A stretch of DNA of 64,000 nt from Colocasia esculenta (GCA_014218235.1 CM024759.1:9812712-9876711); one strand, 5' to 3'; counted from the first letter of the stretch, positions 32,024-44,460 are shown. Made by a program: numbers and translations. The notes: generated by a model not told the origin, from the letters alone.

Positions 32024-33800
32024 ATGTGATATAGGTATATAGATATGATAATATATATTAAACTTAAATCCAACAATTAAATCTTAATCAAACTTAAATC
32101 CAACAATTTTGATTTAGATCTAGATTAGATCCAACAAGTGGATCTTGAACATATTGTTTTTTATTATTAACACATACAACTAATCAAATATACATAGATG
32201 GAGAATGAAGATAAATATTGAATTTTTTATATCATGATCAAATCTAACAGTCAAAATTCTGATTCACATGTACATTTAACGGTCGGATCTTGATCAAATG
32301 TAGATCAAGAACAAATGAACTGATCAGATATAAATAGGTAAAAATTTATTAGATTGGGATCAAATATAATGATCGTATTTTGATTCATAGCAGATTCAAT
32401 GGTCTTTTGATCATATGTAGATTGTAAGTGAATCTAACTTTGATCAAACTTTAGATTTAAAGCAAATCAAATGCACGAATCTTGATTAGATTGGGTTACG
32501 ATATAGATTGACAGATCTAGTGTAGATCGAATTTTAGATCAGGATGAAGTCCAACGATTATATCGTGATAAGATATATATCGAGATCATATCCAACTATT
32601 AGATATTGGTCAAAGTTAAATCCAACGATATAATAGTAGCTTACTTGTAGATATAATAATCATTTGAAAATATTAACATGTGCATTGTAGAATTTTTAAT
32701 GTTATTCATATTCAATTTTATAACATTATCTAGTTTTTTTAAAAGGTTTGTTTCTTATGACAATATATAATATTTTGTTAAATTAAGTTAATGTTCAACT
32801 ATAAATATAATTAATAAACAATTAACAATAATATATATATATATTATAATGTTTTCTTATGAAATTACTAATAGTAATATATAACCAATTAACAATGTTT
32901 TTTCTTAATTAAGTTAATAATTAATATATATTAGTATTATAAGTATTATAAGAAAGTACTACAATATTTTTTTCTTAATATATTTATTAGTATTAGTATT
33001 ATAAGTATTATAATGTTTTTAAATTAAATTAATAATTAATAACCAATTAATAATAATATATAACCAATTAAAAGTATATAACAATTTTCTTATGAAAATA
33101 CTTTTTGAATATTATAATATATAAATATATATATTAATTGTAAGGGTGAGATCTATTATATTTATTTAAAATATGTTTTAGTTGTAGGGGGTGAGGTCTT
33201 GGGTTCGAATCCGAGACCTCGCAAGGCCCCTCTAAATTTGCAAAGGGGTAAGCTAACTGCACTAGACAATTTCAACACGGTCAAATAATAGAATTGGACA
33301 TGTGAGAGCTAACAGAGTCCAAATCGGACTCATGATTTAGATTTTGCATGGGTATTTAGATATAAATTTATAATTCATCAATTTATTAGTTTAGGGGTTA
33401 CACATACGAGTGCAAAAATAAAATTAAGAGTTTGTTCATGATGCAAACAATTTCAACACGACTAGAGAGCATGTGAGAGCCGACTAAGTCCAAATTGGAC
33501 TTTAAGTTTGGATTTGACGTGAGTATTTAGATTTATGTTTATAATTCTTTAATGTAAAATGATCTTTTATTTCTTCTCCAATTTGATATATGTTTAATGT
33601 TTCTTTCTTGTTTGCAGGCCATTATAGTTTAGGCTGGTGGTAATGAAGATGGAGATGACAACAAGGCTCATCTTGAGATGATTAGGAGCTTCGTCATTTG
33701 ATTTTTTTCATTTTTATCTTCTTCATTGTATTTGTAAATATTATTGTGACTTTGTTGACAAATATTTAACAGATATTTGAATTAGCGTGAAATGTTAATT
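32024..33800. repeat. AT-rich repeat hosting the gypsy element (right part)
   Basis: It continues the 'aaatccaacgatt..gatctagat' unit series interrupted at 8500 until about 32640, then turns extremely AT-rich. Around 33600-33700 a short exon-like piece follows a splice acceptor (tgcag at about 33618) with GGNEDGDDNKAHLEMIRSF and a stop. This may be the end of a DNA-transposon gene but is not identifiable. Confidence 0.45.
33262..33560. repeat. Imperfect direct duplication, about 185-bp spacing
   Basis: The blocks acaatttcaacacg...acatgtgagagc...agtccaaat.ggact...gtatttagat....tttataatt occur twice, at about 33267-33378 and 33447-33553, with moderate divergence. Confidence 0.7.
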
Positions 33801-34119
33801 TTTATTGGTGAATGATTTTAATGAGATTATGTTATATTTGAATGGTGATGGTAGTATGTTCATTTTTCAATTAATTGTCATATGGAAATGTATACAGGTG
33901 CAAAAGTATGATTTTTTTTATTCTTCTTTATTCTATACTCCCATCTCGGGGTGGCGTATAGAAGTGCTGGGTGTTGGGAGGGGGGAGGGTAGGTCCTGCC
34001 GCAGGTGGGGCCCGCGCCTCCTCTTATGTCTTGCTGCCCCGGATGGCTCCGGAGCTGTCCCGAGTGGCAAGCATTTCCTTATAAAAATTAAATTAACTTC
34101 TCTACTTGCATTAGCATAG

Positions 34120-37100
34120 GTTGGCCTTCTTTCACATCTACAACATTTTCCATCGTCTCATCCTTGACCTTCTTCTTATTCTTTTGTCCTACTTTGTTCA
34201 CCATGTTTGTCCTCTTGTATGGTGATTGTTCATATGCACCATGTTTGTCCTCTTGTATGGTGATTGTTCATATGCAAAAAGTTGGCGATCACTTTGCTTC
34301 ACTCTTCGAGTAATGGAAGAGCTTTTCACGCTGCTTAAATCTTCTAAATTTGAGGTCATAGATATCACTTTGTCTAATTCGGCTTCATCCATGATGTCTT
34401 ACCTCCCCTCTCCTTCAGTGGCGGATCCTATGAAGAGTCAGTGGAGTCACGTGACTCTATTGACTTGGAAAGGGAGTTTTAAAGGGTTCTTTTTTTTTTG
34501 TATAGGTCAAAATTTTATGTAAAATTATGTAAGGTGATCTCACTGAATTTAAGGGTGACCCCCTTAAACTCAAGTGACCCCACTAAATTAATTTTCAAGA
34601 TCCGCCACTGCTCTCCTCCCCCTTCCACCCCGGCCATATCCACAACGTCATCCTTCCTCTTGTCTTCTCCAAAATCCTTCATATCCTCTATGTGATCTCT
34701 TCCCTCACCCTCGAATCTTCTCAGTTCGAATAAACTAACTCCCTCACCTCACCCATGAAGGGCTCCAACCACTTTCTAAATTGTTGAAATCGTCACAACT
34801 CCAATCGAAAGGCTTTCACTTATTTTGTTAATTAATTTTGAGAGTGCAACAACTATCTCGAAGGGAAGGGAGTTCTCTCCTTCGACCTTTCCACTGTCCT
34901 CCTCCTCACTCTCCTCTGTCTCCTCCCTCTCCTTTTCCTTTTTCTTATTGACCTCTCCCTTTACCAAATGCACATCTCCTCAGACTCATATTCTAACTTC
35001 ATCAAAATCTATTTAAAATTAATAGAAATAAATTAGTACAATACCAATCTAACTAAATAAGATGAACCCAAACATATTTTAGAAATCAAAATGAGTACCT
35101 CATGAGGCTTTAGTGTCGTGATGTCAATTTTCCCCTTCTTCCTAGACCCCGTTACGCACCTTAATTAGAATGTAGAGAAATTTGCCTCAAAGTTAGGGGC
35201 CTTTGGTTTTTTGAATGCTTTAGTAGCTAGACCTACAAAATGAATGATATATATTATCAATGAACAAAAGCAAAAATTATGTCAAATTATGTTGTATTAA
35301 TTAAATTACAAAGATGAACACTTACACATAAAGCTATTGAGGAACCAAATATGAACTTGATTCTTTTTGTTCCACATTTTAAAAAACTTTCACTCTTAGG
35401 GATTGTCTTCACTAGCCCTTCTTCCAACTCCTTGGTGCTTCTATAGCATCCGCGAATCTATGCAAAAGAAGGCAGTGACATGCATCCAATTACTAATCAT
35501 ATATACTGTCATAACTGATCTAATGAATCTAAACAACAGCGCATTTGTGGCGGACAAGTAAATGGGAGCAAGAAATGTGCTAAAAAAACAAGAGAATCCA
35601 TAATCTAACGGTGTCCTCTACATCCTTAGGCTCATCTGAATTCACCAACATAGAAATGCTCTCTTTAATAGACTTCCGATCAAAAGTTTTACCATACCCA
35701 TATCGACTGTTTAAGATCGAAGCCCACGTACACTTGGCCATCAAATATATACTTCGTTCCTTGCCAACACATGGAAGACCCAAAATGGCTGCAACATCAC
35801 AAGCGGATAATTCTACATCTGTCTTTTCTAATCTAAAAATGTTCCCGTTTTGCCATGAGAGATGACAATGTGTACAAAAATGTTAATATTAAATGGACGT
35901 ATTGGAGCAATATCCACGTATGGGGCAAAGAGATCGAGTTCTTCTCAGCATTGTCTCATAGCATTTTTGAAATCCCAACTTAGTCTCTATCCTCACAATA
36001 CACATTCACTGAGTAGTGGGTAATGAGAGGATTAGCTTATCTTCTACAAATTCAAATGTGAAGACATATATTATATACATCAACATTAATAACAAAAACA
36101 TGTGAGACACATAAAATTAAAAATATGATAACACTGACACATATACAACACTGACATATAAAGATTGGCCCTGGTAAATTCTATCCTATTCGTAATGAAC
36201 CAGTAAAATTTTATCATGATATATGTTGATAAGAACCAACATATACTGCACATCACTAACATATATATATATAAAGATTTGTATCGACAAATTTTGATAT
36301 GGAAATATCACTAAATTCTAGTCTTCTATGGAGAAACAATGAAGATTTGCCTTGATACTTGTTGATAAATTCTACCCACAAATAATGCACATCACTAATA
36401 TATAAACATTGAGTAATGCTAGGCTCCCGATATGCCGGGAGCCCAGCGTGAGCTGGAGGGGCCGCGCCCATCCACACGCACGCCGCGTGTAGGGGGCGGG
36501 CCCCCGAACATTTAATGCTGTTTTTTTTTTTGCACAGAAAAAAAATAAAAAAACAAAACCAGCATTTAATGATGGGGGGCCCGCCCCCTCCACGCGGCGT
36601 GCATGCGGGGGGGGGCACGGCCCCCCAGCTCAGCTTTGCTCCCGACACTGCCGGGAGCAAAGTATTTCCCATAAACATTTGCATTGACAAAATATCTGGT
36701 TTTTAGCATAAGAAGGAAAATATATTTTAACTGACAGTATGTTCAAGATAACATATGTTAGGGAAAATAAACTCTTACTCTCCTGGGCCTTAGATTCCTT
36801 TGAGGTTGCCTTCTCATCTTAATTAGGTCCCTTAGTTTTGATCTCTGTATCCGTTATGACAATCATATATAGCACATGCTAGTGTAACTCAAAATATTTT
36901 GGCACAAAACCAAATATGTGATAGTAGGATATTACACCATCTCTTTGGTATATGCACAGAAGTGGTGAGATTTTTCTCCACAGTCTACTTTAAAACATCC
37001 GCGCCAAGTTTTGAAGGGTGTCTGCGATAAGAGATATTGCCCACACGATCACTCTTCCTCGACACATAGTGTTTCACTCTAATCTTCTGAGCAGAGGGTG

Positions 37101-37195
37101 GGGAGGGTGACAACGGAAGCAATGGAATAGTTGTGGGGGTTTCCACTAGCTCGGCCATATATAGGAACTGCAGGCTGTTCAGGATCTGATGCCAT
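34120..37195 (-). pseudogene. Degenerate relative of the MULE accessory gene
   Basis: The best-preserved piece (35580-35840) reads ACDVAAILGLPCVGKERSIY and, further on, DVEDTVRLWILLFF. The plus-strand MULE accessory gene at 48700-48950 has EDVALILGMPC and DIEDTVRLWILLLL in the same order and spacing, so they are homologous. An upstream ATG at about 37196 opens a short frame (MASDPEQPAVPIYG...), and a K/E-rich acidic-basic stretch (34776-34973) may be its C-terminal region. The gene is broken throughout and carries the 36411-36670 foldback element. It ends about 200 bp from the MULE left inverted repeat, so an older element of the same kind may have stood here. Confidence 0.6.
36411..36670. 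mobile_element. 260-bp foldback element with 9-bp TSD (MULE-type MITE)
   Basis: Almost the whole element is one inverted repeat of about 120-bp arms around a central T-run/A-run. The ends gagtaatgctaggctcccg and cgggagcaaagtatttccc are imperfect inverted copies. It is flanked by the perfect 9-bp direct repeat ataaacatt at 36402-36410 and 36671-36679. A 9-bp TSD is the Mutator signature. The arms are GC-rich (gggcgggccccc) in AT-rich surroundings. Confidence 0.88.
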
Positions 37196-37421
37196 GGTAG
37201 GAAGGGTTCACAGTGAAGGGGGAGACACCAGCGATGGGGTTCGCGGAGAAGAGAAGATGCAGAAAGGGGAGGCAGGCAGCCGCAAGAGTGGTCAACATAC
37301 CAAAGATAGGGAAGAAGAAGAAGCAGCGTGGGGGCGGCCGCGAGAGCAAAGGGACAGCCCCGCCAACTCTAACGCGGGGAAGGGAGGGTAAACTCGTGTT
37401 TTCATTTATTTTTTTTTTAGT

Positions 37422-37696
37422 AAGCACACCCAATGGGTGGTTGCCGAGTGGATTAAGACAGGGTGAAGTGGTAATTTTTTTCAAAAATGTCTTGTCTCTC
37501 ACAGTCTCAAGGAGAAAGACAACATTGCCCTCTTCTTCCTTTCCCGCCTTTGTCACCGAACTGTGTTTCCCCCACTCTGCTCCTTCTCCAACGCAAACGC
37601 CTTCTCCAGCGTGAAGTCTCTACCTTCCTTTCTCCTGTGCGGAGGCGAACGAGGAGCGTGCAGATGGACGAGTCTTTCGTTTCTCACAGAACGCCC
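37422..37696 (+). repeat. MULE left terminal inverted repeat
   Basis: It is inverted relative to 56718-56992 and matches over nearly its whole length with scattered differences and small indels. Just inside, a related cgcgaag/ctgtgcggagg motif is repeated (37700-37800). Confidence 0.9.
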
Positions 37697-37941
37697 TCTT
37701 CAGCGCGAAGTGCATGCCTTCCTTTCTCAGCTATGCGGAGGCAAACGACGAGCACGCAGACCGACGACTCCGCAATTTCTCACCTGTGCGGAGGTGACCC
37801 GTCGCTCCCCACTTGTGCAGACGAGCGACTCCTCGTGATGGCTACAAAGAGAAAAATAAAAGCCCTTAGTGGTAAGAGAACAAAGAAAGCGTCAAAAGAC
37901 GCCGCTGCCAAACATTTGAGCCCTATGGGTACTGCAGAAGC

Positions 37942-39572
37942 TGTTGGCCCTTTTGGTATGGCAGCAAGCTAATCTAGAGGGAGGGTGAATAGGTTTTCTG
38001 AAATCTGAAACAGAAACTTAAACACAGAAAATTATCACTTCAAAGTTTGGTTAGTTTAGTGTGATAAAGAGTAGCAGTGCGGAAGCAAGTAAACAATCAC
38101 ACAAATAACACAAGGGATTTATCCTGGTTCGGCCCTTCCCACTTGGAAGTCCTACATCCAGTCCCCAAGCAACCTCTTGGGATTTCACTAACCAAGGGTA
38201 CAGTCCCCCTCAAGGACACTACAACACCCAGCACCCCAGCTGGTCTTCTTCTCTTTCCCGAGCAAGAAGGAAGCCCACTTCTTTTCTAGGCTCAGAAGCA
38301 AACCTACTGGTACAAATCCCAGTGCGGTTCTGCTAGACACAAACCCCTAGCTGAGTTACACACTGTATACAGTCCTACAGCTGGACAGAAATCTTTCTTA
38401 GAAAAGAAAGATTACACTGAGAGCTATTACAAGATGAACACTCAGGACTTAGCTCACAGTCACAGACTCTCCCCCAAGATTACAATGAGCACAGGGAGAA
38501 AATGAAGAGAGAAGAAAGGAAGCTTGAAAGCTCGAATGCTTCAAATGCTTGAACACTTCTTCTTGGGCTCAGGCTCTTTCTCTCTTTTCCTTTGAGTGTA
38601 TTTGGAGTTCAGGTTCCTCACTGGTTGTACACTCCTTCAAAGATCTTCAGAAAAGCTCTATTTGTTTTCTTCAGCCAACCTCCATCTTTTATATGGGTAG
38701 ATTTGAAAAGATCCGTTGGAGTTCTGCCCGTTACTCATTTCTTGTCTTGACCATCTGGTGGTCTTCGAGGTCTGTGAATATGGAGTAGAGTGTTAGCGAA
38801 AAAGTGTGTTTACGTGATACTGGTGCACACTACTGTATTTCTCTTATCATGCTAAAAATGATAAGTCATATTTTTTTTTCTCTGACAGGATTTCTGAAAC
38901 AAGCATGCAGCTTTATTTGTCAGAAGATATTTGACTTTTCAACGAGAGATAAGATCACTTCAAAAAGATATATGAAATCTATTTTAAGGTAAAGTGAATC
39001 GATGCAAGAATGCTTTATGAAATCGATGTAACGATCGAATCGTTATACCATGTATGCATCGTTGTACATTCATAACCAAATCGTTCTGCATACGAATCGT
39101 TATGGCAGAACAAGCGAATCGATGTGATTATTGAAGAAATTGTTATGAGAACGATTTCTTAACAAGACTTTGCAAGCAAATCGATGTAGAAAACAAATCG
39201 TTGTTTTCTCTGAAGAAATCGTTGTGAAGGCGAATCGATGTGAAAAGGTAAGTCGTTGTCTTCACTTATCGAATCGTTATAGCTAGCAAATCGTTGTGAT
39301 CACTGAAGAAATCGATGTGATCACTTATGAAATTGTTATGCAAGCAAATCGTTGTTCTTACTTAACCAATCGTTGTGAGACCAAATCGTTACACTCACTT
39401 ATCAAATCGTTATGAGGCTTATAAAACCAAATCGTTGTAGCGCTCAGCAAGATTGATCAATGCAAATCGTTGTAGCGCATATTAATTTGGCACTTGAACT
39501 GAAATCGATGTATATGGATTAAACATCAATTTTATCATTTTAGTGCGCCATATTACATCAATGAGAGACTTA
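37942..39572 (-). repeat. Sirevirus B 3' LTR, first part
   Basis: It matches the beginning of 46356-48143. It is interrupted after tgagagactta by the TIR element and resumes at 44066. The inner end is a cluster of aatcgatgtga / aaatcgttgtga repeats (about 38995-39500). Confidence 0.93.
38995..39505. repeat. Cluster of atcgttgtga / atcgatgtga short repeats in LTR
   Basis: About 25 copies of an 11-14-base motif with core atcg(t/a)tgtga or atcgtta occur here. The same cluster is at 47423-47940 in the other LTR. It parallels the tcgttacga cluster of Sirevirus A although the LTRs are otherwise different. Confidence 0.88.
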
Positions 39573-39726
39573 TAGGGTGTTTGGGAGCAATTTTAAAAAG
39601 AAAATTATTTCTACCTCTAAAATTATGTTGGATTTGTTTTTAACTTTAAATTTAAAATTATTACAAAGTGATGTTATGTGTTTGGTGAAAACATCAAAAT
39701 TTTTAAAAATCATGTTGAAGTGTTTG

Positions 39727-40445
39727 GGGAGGGGCTAGGGGAGGGGGTTCCGCTGGGGTGGGGTGGGGTGAGTGGGGCTGGGGGCGGGTGAGGTGTTCGC
39801 CGGGAGGGGGAGCAGCGGGGAGGGGGGAGGGTGCAGGGCGAGGGGTGGGGGAGGTGTTCACCAGGGGGGGGGGGGGGGGAACGGGGGAGGCTGTTTCGGC
39901 GAGGCTAGGGGTTCCGGGGCAGGGGGGCAGGTGGGGGTTCCTGTGGGGCTAGGGGAGGGGGAGCAGCAGGGGCGTGGGGGAGGTGTTCGTCGGGGGGGGG
40001 AGGAGGGGGAAGCTTGTTCCGACAGGGCTGGGGGGGTGGGGGCTGGGGGGCCGAGTGGGGTGTTCCGGTGCAGGGCGAGGGGTGGGGGAGGTGTTCGCCG
40101 GGGGGGAGGCTATTTTGGCGGGGCTGGGGGTTCCGGGGCAGGTGGTGGGTGGGGCTGGGGGTTCCGGGGCAGGTGGTGGGTGGGGCTGGGGGAGGGGCGG
40201 GGGAGGGAGCAGCAGGGGCGTGGGGGGGAGGGTGTAGGGCGGGGGGTGGGGGAGGTGTTCGTCGGGGGGGGGGGGGGGGGGGGGGGGGGTGGCATCGGGA
40301 CGGTGGAGGCTGGCTCCGGGGTGTGGGGGAGGTGTCCGCCGGGGTAGGTGTCCTGCGGGGGGGTTGGGGGCAGGAGCAGGGGCAGGTTCTGGCGGGGTTG
40401 GGGTCAGGTGGGGGTTCCGGCGGGGTAGGGGGAGCCGCCGCAGGG
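39727..40445 (+). repeat. G-rich low-complexity tract
   Basis: Over 700 bases are strongly G-skewed, with repeated gggg(c/t)tgggggttccggggcagg and ggtgttcgccgggggg units and a G run of about 24 at 40264-40287. The tract resumes after the solo LTR at 43778-43870. Open frames here (G-rich or P-rich proteins) are composition artefacts. Confidence 0.9.
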
Positions 40446-40450
40446 AGGGG

Positions 40451-43400
40451 TGTCACGTCCGGTCATTTAATATAACTATAAATGCCGGAACGTGAACGCA
40501 AGAGGAATCACGAGTGAACTTTGAACTAATTGAGCAGCAAATTGCTCGGAAGCTCTACTAAATAAAAATTTGACAATTGTCATTCTATGAATATTACAAC
40601 AATTTCAGTTTACAATCTCAAAAGTAAAATGCCATCAAGGATGGTCTCTCCACACACATATCTCGAAGTTCCCTCCTTCAAGAACTGTAGATACCTGAAA
40701 ATAGGATTTGGTGAGCTAACTAGCCCAGTAGGATTCAAATTCTCAAATCAAAGTATTAAACTGTATGATGATCATGGAAAAGGCTTAAGAGATATCATAG
40801 ATGGACCAACATGCATCTGAACATGACAGTGAATGTGGAACAATAGAATTGATACACAGAGTATGCTCAGGAATTCACATTGAAACTCAAGTTCTAGTTC
40901 ATGTGAACACAATAAAAGACTTGACTGATATCAAAGATGAACAACACGTATCTCGTCATCTGGCTCATATATATATTCTCACAGGATAGGTATCATGATG
41001 ACTATAATCAAACAGGTATTGATGCAATGCCAGACATCCCGGTGTCCTCATTGCCCCAAGACAAGTATAGAATAGGCATCAAAGAGACAATACTAGATCT
41101 TAGAACAGTAGCTTGATACAGTGACAATAAAACTCAGGTCATGCTCAGGTATATAACTCAAGTATTGGTTCATATATCAGTTCACACAGTATAGAAAGTA
41201 TGATGACCATAATCAGGAAGTAGTGATGCAATTCCAAACATCCCGGTATCCTTATCACTCTCGTACGGCCCGTAATGAATTTGGGTGCTCCTCCCAGGAC
41301 TAGACCAGCCCTATTTGCACAGGCATATCAGTCAGGTGGGGTCCAAGGACCCAATAAATGTCATCATCATAAGTTAATCATATCTCACATGGTGTTCAAG
41401 CATATGAACTCTCAGAATATCAAGTTATATGAACTTAGTTACTGAATACAGGAGAATGGACTCAACGGAGTACCAATCGTAGTTGACAATTTCAAGGATA
41501 ATTCAAGGGTGAGTAAGGTATCTCAAGTGGGTATTCTTTACAGTAGAATGACAGTAGATACCAAAATAATTAAGGGGGTAACTTGGTAGGCTATTAGGAT
41601 GAAGTTTAAGCAAGAGTTCTATCATGAGAAGTTGCTGAAATACAAGGCAGGGCAGGTGCTGTCGACAGCCAGGAAGGGGCTGTCGACAGATGGTAACAGT
41701 CAGAGCTGAGGTTTGCTGGCTCTGTGGGTATCTGTCGACAGAAACAAGGGGATCTATCAACAGATCCACACAGTCCAGAAACCTGGAGTTCTAGAAGACA
41801 TGCGCCTGTCGACAGCTTTGGGCTGATTGTCGACAGGTGGCTGCAGAACTTCAGAAATGATTTGTAAATCTGATCTAAACATCCTAATTATAGAACCTAT
41901 AAACCAAGATATGTTTTATAACAAATGGAAGAGTCTAATTGGAGTTCTCACAGTGGTTTGTAAATCGAACAAACGAGGTGAAACAAGAAGTTTGCAATTC
42001 AAGCTTGTCTAGCTAGAAACTAGACATAGTATAGTGTTGGAAGTGTGGTCTTGATAGTAATGGTTTATTGAAAGATTCCTACAAGATAAATACTAAAACT
42101 CAAAGTGTTTCATGGATTTAAATCAAGGTATGATCTACCAAACATCTGAACAGAAGTTAGTCACAAGTTCTAATGGTATTGTGGCTTTTATCAAACTTCT
42201 ATAACATATACAAGGATCAAGGGTGGAAGAAGAAGAAGAGATGATCTGGAGGTAAAACAAGAATCTTATCCTCCCCAATGTGAGAATGTTTATCAAAATT
42301 GGAGGAAAAATAGTAGGATTACAAATATATCAACTTGACTACTCAACATGAGTTATTTATCATGTGTGGAGAACAGGATTACGGAAAAGGAGATGAATCC
42401 TACACTTATACATGGATTTCTTAACATGAAGGAATTATAAGAACAAGAAGAAAGAGGATCATTAAGAAGGGATCCTATCAATACATAAGAACTCAATGGT
42501 AACAAGGTAATCAAACAAGCATACTGAATTCCATGCCTTATGGGATCAAGACCGATGCTTTAATTCCAATGCTTAGAAAAGAAGGAGATTTACAAGTTGA
42601 TGGTCACAAGAATGAATTCTACTAATACCCACTTAAGTTCAACCAAAGGAATTTTCCCAATTCACAGAACAAGACATGTTCGGAAGAGATGAACTCATAA
42701 CTCTTAAGATGGTTTCCAAGGTTGGAAAACAAGTATATATGTGAACATGAACTTTTTAGCAAAGGCAAGATACAAGGATTGAGAAGAGAATAGAGAATAG
42801 AATCCTACCTTACTGAAGGGTAAAGTTGCAGGTATTCCTGACGAAGATCCTACACCCAGCAAGAGAAGTGTTTTCCCTCTTCAGTGTGGATGATGTGTCA
42901 GCAATGTTCATCTTAAGCGTAGCAGTTACAGCAGCAACATGAACAAAAAGGGAAGTAATTGCAGGTGCAACGGCAACAGCTCTCAACAGCAACTCCAGTA
43001 GCTCCTCCAACAGCACCTCCAGCAGCAAGGAGCAAGAAAGACAAGAACAGGGCAAGAACAAGGGGTGTGGAAAGATACGTAGGAGGGGAGAGGAGTGGCT
43101 CTTATAGCCCAATCAAACTCCCATGCGTGATGGCACGTTGGCCATCAAGGTGTCTAGGTATAAACCCCTTTAACCAAGCAAGGCCACCTAGCTCATGCAA
43201 CTCTCTAAGCCTTACACCTAAGGGACAAACGTGTTAAACTCCTACTTAAGTGAGGTGGCTGCCCCAGCCCCTCACACGTAGACAGACTAAAATTCCCAGA
43301 AAATCACCATCGTAAATAGCCCCTAATTCGACTGGCCCAAAGTTCCTAACGTAAACATATTCAAATGATGTCCATTTGTGTTGAAATTTCAGCCATAGGC

Positions 43401-43772
43401 TAATGTAATTGTTTTGCAAATTATGGTGATTTTAGTTTAATTTTTAGAATTTATTTTACCCTAGGTGAAAAATCACCCGAAAAATGGTCGCGTCGACTGT
43501 ACCTTGAAATCCGTACGTCGAAAAATTCAGATAATTACATATTTGATTTCTCCACATTTTTCTGGAAATTATGATGTTCTCGGATTTTTATTTCGTTGTC
43601 GTTTTTCAATATCGCCCTGTGGAGGCACGCACTTCGAGGTACGATATTGGAATAACGTTCATTACCACTAATTAAGTCTATCATATAATTATTACAATTT
43701 AATAACAACCCTAAGGTATTTTAACCAAATTATTTCTATTTTCTTAACATTTTAAATTTCTGGGGCGTTACA
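40451..43772 (+). mobile_element. Solo-LTR-like sequence, 3.3 kb
   Basis: It begins tgtcacgtccgg, ends ggggcgttaca, and is flanked by agggg at 40446-40450 and 43773-43777. No gag-pol, primer site or internal duplicate LTR is seen, so a single long LTR left by recombination is the simplest reading. Its right end resembles 1-313. Inside there is a diverged tandem copy of an acatcccggt block (41032 and 41238), and palindromes at 41659-41836 listed separately. Confidence 0.7.
41659..41836. repeat. Cluster of ctgtcgacag palindromes
   Basis: Four perfect 10-bp palindromes ctgtcgacag occur at 41659, 41680, 41732 and 41806, with near copies at 41754 and 41827. Confidence 0.92.
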
Positions 43773-44065
43773 AGGGGGGTGGGAGAGGGAGGGTGTAGGG
43801 GGGCTCCGGCGGGGGGAGGGGGAGCCGCCCGCACAGGGGGAGTGGGCGGAGAGGGGCCGAGGGGCGGGGGAGTCAAGGAGAGAGAGACGTGTAGTTTTTC
43901 AAAAAAAAAAATGGTCATCACTTGTTTTTATTTTGAGAGAGACTTACATGGGATAAACTTTTCACTTTTAAAAAAAAATTACTTACCAAACAGGTTAAGA
44001 TGTCTATCCATCCTCTTTTTTAAATTTAAGAGAAAAAACTTAAAAAAGTGCAACCAAACACCCTA

Positions 44066-44214
44066 TTAGCATTTTGCTATGAGATTGATGCGATACAGAT
44101 GAAACAAAAAAAAATTATGAACACCTATATTTTGTTATCTCCGCAATACCAAGATAATATATTTTGTTATCACCAAAATGCCAAGATCACAGATAACCAT
44201 AGAGTGGCTCAACA
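44066..44214 (-). repeat. Sirevirus B 3' LTR, remaining part
   Basis: It matches the last about 148 bp of 46356-48143 after the interruption, and ends ggctcaaca before the polypurine tract. Confidence 0.92.
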
Positions 44215-44460
44215 ATCTCCCCCTTTTTGGTGATGACAAAATTTATGCGAATTTTCTGAAATGATTTAAAACATGATTTAAGCAGAAAATTCATAGAGCA
44301 TACTTACTCTCCCCCTTTTTGTCAATAATCCAAAAAGGAAAGGTTTTACCATGTATTTCTCCTTCTTTTTGAGAGAGTTTCTTACCATAGAGGAGTTCAA
44401 TTTTTCTCCCCCTTACTCTGCGCTCCCCCTTAATCAGAGCTCCCCCTTAGTGAGAGACTC
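44215..44460 (-). other. Multiplied polypurine tracts of Sirevirus B
   Basis: Five or so blocks of ctccccctt (minus strand aagggggag) occur at about 44217, 44310, 44406, 44429 and 44448. The outermost abuts the LTR as atctccccctttttggtgat. Repeated tracts are a Sirevirus hallmark. Confidence 0.85.

Larger units (their letters stand above)
39573..44065. mobile_element. TIR element with TTA target duplication (PIF/Harbinger-like), carrying a solo LTR
   Basis: The ends tagggtgtttgg and ccaaacaccc(ta) are perfect 12-bp inverted repeats. They are flanked by TTA at 39570-39572 and 44066-44068. The uninterrupted sequence in the other Sirevirus LTR (gagacttagcattttg) has a single TTA, proving the insertion and its 3-bp duplication. 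A TTA/TAA duplication fits PIF/Harbinger. Without the solo LTR it is about 1.2 kb. It holds no transposase; its middle is G-rich on the plus strand. Confidence 0.85.

Noticed and set aside
33170..33235. gggttcgaatccgagacctcgc resembling a tRNA B box
   Set aside because: No A box, no cloverleaf and no SINE end could be found around it.
37400..37422. Nine-base target duplication for the MULE
   Set aside because: Bases outside the two inverted repeats do not match (T-rich left, gccgatgtg right).
39727..40495. Long open frames (up to 191 codons) in the G-rich tract on both strands
   Set aside because: Pure glycine/arginine or proline-rich translations in several frames at once; a result of base composition.
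40451..43772. Small coding genes inside the solo LTR (for example 42959-43237)
   Set aside because: Short frames without motifs in an LTR-like sequence; the A/T/P-rich peptide at 42959 comes from a CAG/CAA-rich stretch.
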